Below are positions 34,831 through 47,635 of a stretch of DNA of 64,000 nt, in pieces. Below the pieces are notes generated by a model that was not told the DNA's origin, ran no database searches, and saw nothing but the letters and a program-made list of their open reading frames with translations. Position 1 is the first letter of the stretch, and each line of letters opens with the position of its first letter. The DNA lies in NCBI RefSeq assembly GCF_029227915.1, contig NC_079886.1, positions 12,111,501-12,175,500 on the forward strand, written 5' to 3'. The position numbers and the translations under genes were made by a program. Source of the stretch: Hydractinia symbiolongicarpus (lineage: Eukaryota; Cnidaria; Hydrozoa; Anthoathecata; Hydractiniidae).

Positions 34831-36323
34831 ATGGATTCTTCATTTATTTTTTACAATGGCCGTGACGGGGATCGCACAGAAAGAACACTGCGGAGAAGCC
34901 AAGTATCAGTCCAAAGACTGGCAATGATTTACAAGGTATGCGTTATTCACACCATTGTAGACTAGCAGAGTTTCAAAGAACTATGATAATTTCATTCTTG
35001 TTTATTATAGCTTGACGTTACATCGGTGTACATAACAGAGGAGTTCGGTTCCTCAGAATTTCCGAATCCGGATGGGACGTTTGATTGCCTTCGGGAGTCG
35101 CCTTCTGGCACGTATTACCAAGTGGAGGGAGAACCACATCAAGGCATGACTCAGGTTAGAAACCTACCGACATCAACGGTCAATGACATCGGCGCGTTTC
35201 GAAGGCCAACAATGTTGCATACATCTTCGTCCACGATGTCGCGTAAACGTGTAGGTGCGGCTGCGGAGAACTATGTTTTAAAAGTTGTTCTGGCGGATAT
35301 AGAGAACAAAAAAATCGGTAAGTTGATATTGTTCTATACTAAACGTTCTAATTTTACACATTCATAAATTATAAATACTCTTCTTTTTTACAGTTAATCA
35401 GAAACGAATTTCGTTTATAACAATAACGGAAGCAGAAGCAAGCGTCGACGCAATCACGGAGATGGCAAAAACACGATTCGAAGATCGAACGTTGGTGTTA
35501 GTGCAAGGAGGTGGTTTACGATACGAGGACTCCGCAGCCACAAGAGGTGTGTATATATATATTTGAATATGGACTGAAAATTGTTTTTCCTCTTCACAGT
35601 TTTAAAGAGAACACTTTCTTCTTACAGGAATAAGCTTTTGGAAAGCCGCGGCTCGGAAGGTTTATGCAGTAAAAGCCAATGATCTCGAAACATTTGATTA
35701 TTTTACGCCACGAAGAACAAGCACACAGTCCATTAATTTTGGTGAGTAATTTTAATGTCGCCAACTTTTCTAAATGTAAAAAAATAAAAATCTTACTAAA
35801 CAGTTAAATAAAATTAATGTTTTAATCATTTTTCAAAGAGGTAACTTTTTCTCCACGTTAAAAATACATCCATCCCTTCCAAAATATTTAATTTTAATTT
35901 ATTTTAGAAGAAATAAAGGAAAAACTTGCTGACCTCACCAGCCTGATAGCGTTACTGACTTTGCGCACCCTTCTTCATAGAGCCTCAAAAATTACCTTTT
36001 TCTACATTATTGATTTGACGATGATCGATCACTCAAACTATCTTTACATAGTTTTAAGGCGGTTCGATGTCAAAAAATTATTTCTTATTTATTTTAGCTT
36101 TTATTTTATTTTATGTACTATATACTTAAAACGGAGAGAGGAAGGCAAAAATCTTCTTACCACTGTTTTTTATGACCCGGTTTTTATCTGTCACAGTGTA
36201 AATATTTTTAATTTTGTAAAAACTTGTATTTTTTATGTTTCAAAATATATTTTATTCTTCACAATATGTTTTACTTATGTTTTAAAGTGGCGGCAATACT
36301 TAGGTACATTACACATTCTCTGA
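34831..36323 (+). CDS. companion gene of B, RING exon missing
   Basis: Exons 34831-34935, 35011-35317, 35394-35546, 35628-35741 and 35908-36323. Exon 1 starts MDSSFIFYNGRDGDRTERTL. Exon 2 contains YVLKVVLADIENKKI. Exon 3 contains TLVLVQGGGLRYEDSAATR; with exon 4 it forms ATR|GISFWKAAARKVYAVK. Exon 5 starts EEIKEKLADLTSLIALLTL and then runs into a hydrophobic, AT-driven tail ending at 36323. In the copy in A this last exon carries on into a RING finger, so here the RING was deleted or replaced. The conserved block around SPATRG-FW is the family signature. The function is unknown; it could be a transposition cofactor. Joins have consistent phase 1, including exon 1 to exon 2 only if read AAG|CTT in phase 0. 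Confidence 0.65.
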
Positions 36324-36880
36324 AAAAAGATCCTTTTTTTCAGTCTTTTGCATTTTGCATGAACTTTAAAGTCTGGAAGCGAATATATTTGCCATAAAAA
36401 AGATGCTTTACGCATGAGAACGAAATAAAGAAAATTTCAGGCTAACCAATGTTAAAAAACACTCCAGGCTGACGACGGTTTTTTTGCAATCGTTTTCATA
36501 TTTACGTCCAAAACATCGTTAAGGAGCATTTTGATTTCAAGTTAATAGAAACCAGGTCTTTCGCAAGTGTTTTTCAGCGAAGATTAAAAACACTCTTGAC
36601 CTTTAGCGAAGATTAAAAACACTCTTGATCTTGCGAGTTCGCGCAACAGAATCCGGGGGTACATAAGCAAGATCTTTCTGTGCGCCCAACCAACAACAGG
36701 GTAACAAACGTCAAAGGAGATAAAAATTAATTCAAATGCTTTTTACAAAAAAATTCTTATGTTTCGTTTGAATATTTTTTTGGAAAGTTAATCCCTACTA
36801 GGAAGACTAAAACTTTTTCTCCCACTCAAATTTTTTCCTGATAACAATGCAGAAGTGAGCGCGAAAGCAACAAGACAATT

Positions 36881-38458
36881 TTACAAAAGAGCGTTGTATC
36901 TTTCAGTGATATCAATAAAACAATGTACGGCATGTCGAAACGATCTATCATTTTCGTTCACAACATCGTTATAAATTTGTTCAATATTACAGATTTCATT
37001 AAACTCTCTGTTTCGATTAGCTAAAAACTGTGGATGGTCTTTTAAAGGATCGTCACCGAATTGGTTAGGCTCAGAAATCCGTCCTTGATATGTTTGGTTG
37101 TATATTTGCATAGCTGTTGCGGTGTCTGGGACATTACTCTGCTGCACTGGAGGATATCGAGTTGTCATCTCTTTAATATTCAATGGAACTCCTCTACCTG
37201 AAACAAAATTTAAAGGTGCAAAGAAGCTGAATAGTTGTTGTTAACAGGATGCCAGGACTTGTATAATCTACCTACCAGGTATTGGGTGACAGTTCCAGGC
37301 TCTTACCAATGTTTGCAGCCCAAAGTTTGCAACTTTGCAGGTGACAAAAGAAACGCAGAACTTATGAATATTGTTATCCATGTCTATAATCAATGAATTG
37401 TCCATGTCGACTAGTATTGATTTGATTGGATAATTAACTCGACCATTAACTTCAACCCAAAATCTTTCAATTGGTAGATTCTAGAAAATATATGAAACTT
37501 ATGAAAAGTTAACCTGTGCAGAAGATGATAGTCGTATTTTTCGTATTTTTTTGTGATGAAAGAACGAAATGTTTTTAAAATATATTGGAAATAATAAAGT
37601 AATTTACCCTTTTCGATTCTGTTTGTTGATAAGGTAAACTTAATTGGTCACCACGAATATTTGCCAGATACTCCTGCATCCCCAGCATGAGAAAAAATTC
37701 TCTCCCGTGGTCCACCCGAACTTGGTCAAACATGCAATATGTGGTCAATACCTTTCTAAATAAAAACAAATAATTGGAATTTGCTGCGCATTTTTACGTG
37801 CGTAGCTATATCTAAATTAGAATCAAGCGAAATTGATTGCGCATGTTCTAACCTGTATATATGCGAATATATCACGGGGTTGCTTTTGACTGGCATTGTA
37901 GCAGCAGCAACAACAAAGCGACTGTGACCGTCCAATGCTACGACATGCGTTGTACCGTACATTACTAATTTTTCGTTTTGGTCTATATGAAGTTTATGAC
38001 CAAAATAGTCAGCCCTGTAAGGGATAGGATTAACAGATCTTGCGGTATCTGTTTGACGTCTTGCGTGATATGCTGGCGAAACAGTTGACAGGGCCTTTCC
38101 AATTCTTTTTTGACTGATATTGAAACCGTGTTTTTGCTTAATGTATCCAGTCATCATTTTGCGACCGTATGTAGGACCAACCTAAATAAGCAATAACTTG
38201 TACAGTTTCACATCATGCACTCATACGCTAAGCACAGGTGAATTTGCTTACCTCTTTAACAGCTGAAGCCACGATGTTCTCTATTTTTTGTTGGTTTATA
38301 CGTAGGCGGATGTCATGTTTCGAACAGTAACGTTTAACCGAACGTTCAGAAAATCCACGAACACCAGGATTTGTCGCTTTCAAAAACTCGCTAATTTCCT
38401 TGAAGTTTTTATGTTGTTTAGCCACATTTACAATGTAATCTCGGTCAATGTTATCCAT
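36881..38458 (-). CDS. intact DDE integrase-like transposase of B
   Basis: Exons 38458-38252, 38181-37853, 37755-37608, 37480-37276 and 37197-36881 sum to 1,206 bases, exactly 402 codons with the stop. The N-terminus (FSERSVKRYCSKHDI) looks like a helix-turn-helix. The integrase core shows HIDQNEK, VVALDGHSR, VRVDHGREF and LPIERFWVEVNGR, giving Asp, Asp and Glu with about 38 residues between the last two. A C-terminal region after NCHPIPGRGVP ends at 36881. Compared with element A, exon lengths 207, 329, 148 and 205 are identical, which validates the splicing. It would cut and join B ends in the nucleus. Its promoter must lie within the roughly 520 bases to the right terminal repeat. This is the only DDE transposase here with a complete triad. 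Confidence 0.85.
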
Positions 38459-38829
38459 TATTTTGGCGCGTTAAGACATCTGAGGGCTAAGCGCGCGTAA
38501 AAACCTTGAGTAAACGATTGCATCAATCAGAACAGAAATCAATTGTTCGCCCTTAAGATTCAGTTTGATTGGCCACCCGAGGAAAGATGTTGAAAGTCCG
38601 GGACAGTTGCGCAAACCTAACAGGGGGTCAAGTATAAATTGTTCTATGACCTCTTTCCAAAGGTTCTGCATCATAGCCGGGTGTTTGTGTCCATGATATT
38701 TCACAATATGACAAAGGTTACAGGTGGCCAGCTTCTTTTTGTGAAGATGAAGAAAATTGGTTGACCCAGCAAAAATTGAAATTGCGAAATTATAATTTGA
38801 ATTCTGTTTTTTTTGATCTTTTGCACGTA

Positions 38830-38979
38830 ATTTGAATTTTGAATTTTGAATTTTGAAATTTTAAACTGAATTTTGAATTTTGATTTTCAAATCGAATTGA
38901 AAATCAAAATTATTCACAAATTTTGATTTTTGATTTTCAATTTAATTGAAAATCAAATGGCCCTAAGGGTACACGCATT
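38830..38979 (-). repeat. right terminal inverted repeat of B
   Basis: Inverted copy of the left end, terminating GGCCCTAAGGGTACACGCATT directly before CTGATC. Confidence 0.9.
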
Positions 38980-38985
38980 CTGATC

Positions 38986-40479
38986 ATATTTAGATTTCCT
39001 GATTTCTAAATTTAAACCTTAAAGTTTACCTTCCGTGACAAAAAAGTTTACCTAAAATGACTTAAATTATTGTAACAATTAGGAAAAACAAATATTTGTT
39101 TTAGCTAAAAATTAAAACTTTGCGGCATAAGTTCTCTGTAAGTTGTAAAAATGAGTTGTGAAAACCTATCTACAATTTTATGGAGTATCGGTTCCACGCT
39201 GAGCGATGTTAGTATTTTATAGGAGTTAGAAGTAGAGCTATTCAGAGAGCAACAAAATTTTTTATGACCTTCTTCACTGAAAACGTAGCCTAATTTATTC
39301 TTTCAACCACAAGTCTGACGTATTGAAAAATTTTCAATATATTAAATTTCGGAACAGCTTTCGGCATAATATTCAAAGCGTGCAAAGTTTTTTTTTTCTA
39401 CTTTACATTCTACCTCACATAAAATAAATAGAAGCACGTATTGAATCGATTCTCAAAAACGCTTTTAACAATAAAAATCATCATTCCTAAAATATATAAA
39501 TTGTTCTTAACAAAATTTGTGTTATGTATCCATTGCGAGAAGTACTGTGACGCTTTAAGTTCGCTATACGAAACTTTTCTTTTCACTGACCGGGAATCTG
39601 CTGTAAGATTCTCTTTTAAACATATTGTCAAAACATCGACTACTTAATCAATTCACTAAATTTGCCTTTTCGTTTCGATCCAACCTAAACAATGCGGCGT
39701 TTCAAGCGCAATATTTTCATAAGATTGTTTTAAGGAATCTTCCTAAGTCCAAATCGATGACATATAAATCTGTAGCTTGATTCCGAAATTTTTGAAATGT
39801 TTGAAGATTTTCTCGCACAGTTGATAAATTATTATGCTGTATTTCAAAATCTTCTCGGAAAAAGTTTAAAAACTGGCCCACGGTTTAAGCTTGGTTTAGG
39901 ACCCTTCTCCCCATTGTAAGTAGACGTAATATGTTGCGTAAATCCTTGTCCGCTAATAATAATAATAATAATAATAAAAAAAGTGATCATTCTTCAGAAA
40001 AAAAATAAAATCGAATTTTCTTTTTTAATTTAATTTAAAAATCAAAGTTGATTTTCAATTTTTGATTTTGATTTAACTCAAAAATCAAAAATTTAATTTG
40101 ATTTTTAAATTTCTATTTAAACCAAAATCAAAAATTGAACTTGAATTTCAATTCTTGATTTAAACGAAATTTGATTTAATTTTCAAATTTGAAAATCTAT
40201 TAAAAATCAAAAATTTGGAAATTGATATTACATTTTGGGATTTTTAGCACCAAATGACCCAAAGTAATCCTTGGGTTTGTAGATGAAAAACGTCTGCGAA
40301 GGAGAGGGTACTTTTTTGCCAAAATATGAAGTCCCTTTTTTGTTTTTTGATTTGCAAACGAAAAACGAAAATTGAGTTGAAATTTTCTTTTTGTATTGAA
40401 TTAAAAAAGAAAAATTGATAAAAAAATTAAAATTTGTTTTTATTTTAAAATGAAAATTGAATGTCCCTTTTAGGTCACG
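38986..40479. other. right inner part of A, no gene seen
   Basis: By analogy with B, the 5' end of the companion gene should lie here on the minus strand, about 500-600 bases from the right end. I cannot find its first exons. It contains a short (AAT)n tract (39954-39976) and many AAAATC/GATTTT units that grade into the terminal repeat. Confidence 0.45.
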
Positions 40480-40900
40480 GATTATAAAAATATAACAAAA
40501 TGAAAATCCAAAAAAAATAAAAATGTCGAATTAAAGAATACAGAAAGTTGAAAAAATATATTAAACATTGAAAATAAGTCAGAAATCCAAAAATTGAAAA
40601 TCCAAAATTGAAAAAATCCAAAATTCGAAATTGAAAAATTGAAAATCGAAAATTGAAAAAATTCAAAATTCGAAATTGAAAAATTGAAAATCCAAAATTG
40701 AAAAAATCCAAAATTCGAAATTGAAAAATTGAAAAATCCAAAATTGAAAAAATCCAAAATTCGATTTCAAACGATTGGAAATCCAAAATTGGAAATCTAA
40801 AGTGAGTTAAGTGTTGAATAGATGAAGATATTGATATTTTCTGTGCCAAAAACCAAGTTTTATCAACGAAAAATTGAATGGCCCTTTGGGTACACGCATT
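40480..40900 (-). repeat. right terminal inverted repeat of A
   Basis: Read on the minus strand it begins AATGCGTGTACCCAAAGGGC, continues CGTTGATAAAACTTGGTTTT and enters repeated AATTTTGGATTTTTTCAATT units. The apparent Phe-rich frames at 40475-40849 are produced by these units and are not genes. Confidence 0.85.
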
Positions 40901-40999
40901 ATTTACCCTAATAAATTCTTAAATGTTTTGAAAAAATAATTATTATACCACTAAGAGATACAGAGCTCTTAAAAAACGTCTGTGCTCAACGTGAGCATC

Positions 41000-43175
41000 T
41001 ACGGATCACAAAGGCACGGGTAAAAACGTGTACCTCGTTGGTGATTTCAATCGTCCTTGATTTTAACACAAACAAATCTGTATAAAATTATTTTATCTCA
41101 GTTTTTCAAAATGGGTTTATTTAATAAAACAACACGAGTGACGAGATCAAATGCTACAGCCATAGATCATATCATAACCAACGATTTCACAAATACGACA
41201 ATTAAAACAGGGATAATTAAAACAGATATTTCTGATTATTTTCCAATTTTCATTATGTCACAAACAACTCATTTACACAATTGCTCTGAAAAAATAAAAA
41301 TAAAAAAAAGATTGATCAATGATAAATCTATTAGTTATTTTAATATCCTGCTGTATTGTATGGATTGGAGCCTTGTTTTAGAGGACAATAACGCTGATAA
41401 AGCTTATGAAATCTTTCTTCAAACATTTCAACAACAATATGATCAGGCATTCCCAGAACAAACAAAAATTGTTAAAACTAAATCTTTGTTAAACCCTTGG
41501 TTAACCAAAGGTTTGTTAACATCATCTAAAAAGAAACAGCGCTTGTATGAAAAGTTTTTGAAAAGCAGAACTCTTGAGAATAAAAAAAAATATAAACATT
41601 ATAAACATTTGCTTGAAAATATCAAGAGGCGCTCCAAGAAATTTTGCTATAGTGGACTGATAATTAAACATAAAAACGATGCGAAGAAAACTTGGAGTAT
41701 AATCAATGAAGTAATATGTAAAACAAAATTAAGCAAAAAAAAACCTTCCAAAAGGGTTGAATATTGATGGAAATAAAATCGAGAATAAGTGTCTAATAGC
41801 TGAGGAGCTTAATGATTTTTTTGTAAAAGTGGGTTCAAATCTGGCATCTCAGATTGAACCTAGCAATTTGAGTTTTAAATCCTTTCTCACTGTTAATAAC
41901 ACACAAATGGAAAATAGCGAACTAAGTGAAAATGAATTATTCAAAGCGATCGACTCACTACAATCAAAAAAAAAGTCCAGGTTTTGATGACGTCAATAGT
42001 AACGTTGTTAAGCAATCAAAAAATGCTATAAAAATTCCACTAATGCATATATTTAACCTTTCCCTGCTGCAAGGATATTTTCCTGAAACACTTAAAATTG
42101 CAAGAGTTCTACCAGTATATAAAACAGGCGAAATGACTAATGTATCTAATTATAGACCAATATCAGTTCTTCCATGTTTCTCAAAAATACTAGAACGCAT
42201 AATGTACAATAGATTTTACTCTTTTTTAACTGCTAATTATATTTTATACGACAATCAATTTGGCTTTCAAGCAGGTCATTCTACTGACCATGCAATAGTT
42301 AAACTTGTTAATGAAATATCAAATGCGTGTGACGAAAACAAGTATATGCTAGGAATATATATAATAGATCTAAGCAAAGCATTTGACACCGTAGATCACA
42401 AAATTCTACTAGAAAAATTCAAAAACTATGGTATCAACAACTCCAACATTCGGTGTTTTAAAAGTTATTTATCCAATAGAAAACAGTACATTTCCTTTGA
42501 CGGTAGAAGTACAAATTACAAAACAGTCATCTGTGGAGTTCCTCAAGGTTCCATATTAGGACCACTCTTTTTCATTATATATGTAAATGATTTAAACAAA
42601 GCTTCGAATATTTTACATTCAATTTTATTTGCAGATGATACAAATCTGTTTTATGCACATAAAGATATAAAAACATTATTTCGCACAGTCAATAATGAAC
42701 TCTCTAAGCTGGCAGAATGGTTTAAGGCAAACAGACTGTCCCTAAATATTTCTAAAACAAAGTACACACTTTTTCACAGGCAAAATAAAAAAGATGATAT
42801 GCCATTGAAGTTTCCTGATTTATCCATTAATAATATAAGTATAAAAAGAGCACAATCCATGTAATTTTTAGGAGTTATTCTTGATGAAAATCTTACTTGG
42901 AGAGAACATATAAATATTTTAGAAGAAAAGGTCGCAAAGAATATTGGCATCCTATTTAAAGCAAAATTTGTTCTAGATCCGAATTGTTTAAAAAACATAT
43001 ATTCTTCTTTCGTTCACTGCTATCTAAATTATGCAAATATTGCGTGGTGCAGCACCAACACTACAAAATTGACAAAATTACAAAATACACAAAAACATGC
43101 AATCAGAATTATTTTAAATGTTGACAGGTACACTCACTCCATAGAGTTATTAAAAGGCTCAGTGTACTGAATGTA
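41000..43175 (+). pseudogene. LINE ORF2, 5'-truncated, frameshifted, one stop
   Basis: It begins at the end of the endonuclease domain (VYLVGDFN, about 41030), shifts frame, and continues with NATAIDHIITNDF. A linker of several hundred residues follows, then the reverse transcriptase: [53 protein letters not shown] and the catalytic FADDTNLF. Further frame changes occur near 41760 and 41970, and a stop at 42864 interrupts SM*FLGVILDENLTW. The C-terminal region (FVHCYLNYANIAWCST, QKHAIRIIL) fades out near 43175. It is a CR1/L2-like non-LTR element; the encoded enzyme would copy LINE RNA at a nick. The left edge lies about 100 bases from the right end of A. Confidence 0.9.
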
Positions 43176-43256
43176 TACCAACTACATAACTATGCATCAG
43201 CAGTTCCAAACACTCAGCGAAAATTTGACGCGTATATAAACTGAAATCAAGAAAAC

Positions 43257-43802
43257 ATGAAGCAAGAAACATTGACTGATAAAGAAATAACTGATGCTTT
43301 TCTCTCTTTTAAAACTAACAAAAGTCCAGGATATGACGATATCAATTCAAATGTAGTTAAGAACTGTCAAGATCAACTATTTGAACCGCTAAAACACATT
43401 TTTTCGATATCTTTAAAAGAAGATATTTTTCCCGAGCAACTGAGAATAGCACGAGTATCTCCAATTTTTAAAACTGGAGGCGACTCGTTACCAACAAACT
43501 TTAGACCAATATCCGTGCCCTATTTCTCAAAATTACTTGAACGAATCATGTACAATAGATTATATAAATTTCTTTTAGAGCATAACATTTTATATGAAAA
43601 ACAGTTTGGATTTCAACATGCACATGCTAACGAACATGCAATTGTTCAACTTGTTGACCAAATGCTCCAGTCATTTAATGAAAATAAATATACAGATTTA
43701 TCAAAAGCCTTTGATACCGTAGATCACGAAATTCTAATAAAAAAACTCAAATCTTATGGTATCAGAAACATATCACTCAATTGGTTTCGTAGTTATCTTT
43801 AA
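43257..43802 (+). pseudogene. second LINE reverse-transcriptase fragment
   Basis: An open frame of 181 codons repeats the N-terminal half of the reverse transcriptase: [45 protein letters not shown] and [14 protein letters not shown], ending at a stop at 43802 before the catalytic motif. It is a related but distinct copy, placed tandemly after the previous one. A few residues are missing near [10 protein letters not shown] relative to its neighbour. Its right edge is cut by the repeat starting at 43803. Confidence 0.85.
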
Positions 43803-44105
43803 GGGAAAATGAGCACATCCACTTTGCCTGTCACAGAGACACGGAACTGGCGTATTATTATAGAGACTAGTCGATAGAGCCCGTGGAAAAGTCCACTTAG
43901 GCAGGAGGACAACGTAAAAATTGGTTATTTTAGACTTTTTGCTGATGTCAGCAGTGCATATGCAAAAACAAATTGACGAATTCAGTTTATCCGTTGCGTC
44001 CTATTGTGTAGAGCTTAAACTACTGATCCAGAAAATGTATGTGATTATGTGCTTTTGATGAGCGGTTAATTAATGAGTTATAAGGGTTTCTAGAATGCTA
44101 CAGAA
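43803..44105 (+). repeat. partial copy of the TAGACTAGTCG repeat
   Basis: Contains the 3' end of one copy (CACTTTGCCTGTCACAGAGA, then GGCGTATTATTA) joined directly to the 5' end of another (GACTAGTCGATAGAGCCCGT, GTCCACTTAGGCAG), so a head-to-tail junction is preserved. See the large arrays at 47636 and 54918. Confidence 0.85.
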
Positions 44106-45780
<1,675 letters not shown>

Positions 45781-45800
45781 CGTTCAGATCTTTTATTAAG

Positions 45801-46340
45801 GGATTTCGCGATTATCCTGCAACTTTGTAATGGTATCCTGTTATAATATATAGCTCGAGCTCCCCCAGAGTTCCTGCAGTGCTCAATACTGGCTCTGGTA
45901 TCCGCTGACGAAGGCTAGTTAGTCGAAATACCAAAGTTGTCTAGATTCTCACGAATCCTTTTTGCCGACGACGTGGCTCAGTGGATAAGAGCCTGCGGTG
46001 CATCTGATGCTACGATCCCGGGTTCGAGTCCCTGGGCTGCCGAGGCAAATGGATTTCGCGATTATCCTGCAACTTTGTAATGGTATCCTGTTAATATGAT
46101 ATGAACTCACAGTTGCTCTCCACATTGGAATATATATAGCTCGAGCTGCCCCAGAGTTCCTGCAGTGCTCAATACTGGCTCTGGTATCTGCTGACGAAGG
46201 CTTGTTAGTCGAAATACCAAAGTTGTCTTGATTCTCACGAATCCTTTTTGCCGACGACGTGGCTCAGTGGATAAGAGCCTGCGGTGCATCTGATGCGACG
46301 ATCCCGGGTTCGAGTCCCTGGGCTGCCGAGGCAAAGGGAC
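45801..46340 (+). mobile_element. tandem pair of tRNA-derived SINE-like units
   Basis: Two units start with GGATTTCGCGATTATCCTGC at 45801 and 46051. Each ends with a tRNA-like 3' part (45963-46047 and 46250-46335): box A-like GTGGCTCAGTGGATAAGAGC and box B GGGTTCGAGTCCC, closing with GGCTGCCGAGGCA. The second unit has about 40 extra bases (ATATGAACTCACAGTTGC and neighbours). The tRNA-like part has mismatches in the T stem and no clear acceptor stem, so I do not call functional tRNAs. The tRNA-like domain lies at the 3' end of the unit rather than the 5' end, unlike the SINE at 46571. Confidence 0.7.
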
Positions 46341-46570
46341 TCTTTTTGCAAAATCGTTTCTTGTTCTTTTTCTTGGTTTTAAATGAAGCACAACTTTATG
46401 TTGATCTATATAATTATAGATGACTATGGGGAGATCAATAACGAAGAAAAGTGAAAATTAAAGTAAAAGGATATATATCGTATAAGTAGCTGTATAAGCG
46501 GCTAATTATACTGTACGCACCGTATATATAATTATTCTGCATAGATAAATAGAATGTCTGTATAATTTAT

Positions 46571-46868
46571 ATGGCTAGCCTTACAAATCCTGTCTACTAT
46601 TTCCAGGAAAAGCCATAGCTTAGATAGGGAGTCCTAGAGTATTTAATGCTCATTTTGAGCTATTCAGGCCCAAATTAGGGTCCCCGCTCTACCAGACAAC
46701 CCCCTGTAGCATCTAACAGCCCACATAGTGTGCCATCTCCAAAATTTCTCTCACATGGCTTGGGTTAACCCGGGGCTACGGTAGCACTTACCAATATTGA
46801 ATTGCCGCCAAGGGGAATCGAACCCCGTTCTCCTGCACAAAGTGCTAGAGCACCAAGCTATGGCGCCA
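46571..46868 (-). mobile_element. tRNA-derived SINE, second copy
   Basis: Same family as 4883-5210: on the minus strand ATGGCGCCATAGCTTGGTGC, box B GGGGTTCGATTCCCC, and the shared body through to TAGCCAT. It differs from the first copy by scattered substitutions, so the two are not recent duplicates. Confidence 0.85.
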
Positions 46869-47635
46869 TTAAAAACGGCTAACTATTTTGTTACTGGCTA
46901 ATTATCAGTTCTCCTTGTGCCTAATTTGCTTGAAAATCTTTCTGGAACTCACCCAAAGTATCACAAAATATTTTTCTAAGATTTCTTAGAAATGATTTGA
47001 TTTTTAAAAATCTTACGAAAAGGACCCTCGATTTCTCAAATCCGCAAATTTATCGTGTGTGTACCCTTTTATGTTTCAATTTGTCACTTTGTCAAACAAA
47101 ACAATGACCAATCAGTTTCCTCAAAATGAAAACTTGCAACTAACCCGACTCCCAAAAGAAATTCAAATTTGAGAATCTAAATCAAAAAAGAATAATAAAC
47201 AATCAGTTAAATTCGATAAATCGATTTCAACAAAATAAATCCTGTATTGTCCACAGGTTTCAAAATCATGCATCGCCTGCTTAATATGTTACTTGTTTAA
47301 CAAAGATATCAAAAGTCGGCCTGATTAAATTTATATACATATTTATATATAAAATATACCTGTGCATCACATCGCATGGATTTGTATCTTTGTATTAAAT
47401 TCCCTTTTTAAATCAAAGAGGCAAAGAGACGTTAAAGAGACAATAATTAAACAACCTGGTTTTAATGCAGTTTATGGTAAAATTGTATTCTTGTTTCTCA
47501 TTTTTAAAACGTACTTTTTTTAGATCAGCTGTTATCAAACCATGCACCATCAGCATTTTCAACACGAGAGAAAATTTTGAAGGCCTAAATACTGAAATAT
47601 TCAAATGCTAATATGTATTTTTGCTGAATTAATAA
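46869..47635. other. anonymous AT-rich region
   Basis: No supported gene. A 63-codon minus-strand frame (47413-47604) begins MNISVFRPSKFSLVLKML but has no splice context or family. Confidence 0.4.

Larger units (their letters stand above)
34306..38979. mobile_element. element B: complete 4,674-bp IS3EU-like transposon
   Basis: Terminal inverted repeats begin AATGCGTGTACCCTTAGGGC and are essentially identical for at least 100 bases. A perfect 6-bp target duplication CTGATC flanks B (34300-34305 and 38980-38985). Two genes converge inside: a RING-family companion (plus strand, 34831 on) and the transposase (minus strand, from 38458). Each starts about 525 bases from its own end. The near-identical ends and intact transposase imply a fairly recent insertion, nested within A. 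Confidence 0.9.

Noticed and set aside
40475-40849. Phe-rich open frames of 91-124 codons on the minus strand
   Set aside because: Generated by the AATTTTGGATTTTTTC units of the right terminal repeat of A.
45963-46335. Two possible tRNA genes on the plus strand
   Set aside because: Box A and box B are present, but the T stem has mismatches, no proper acceptor pairing is seen, and the flanks are duplicated with it; a SINE explains it better.
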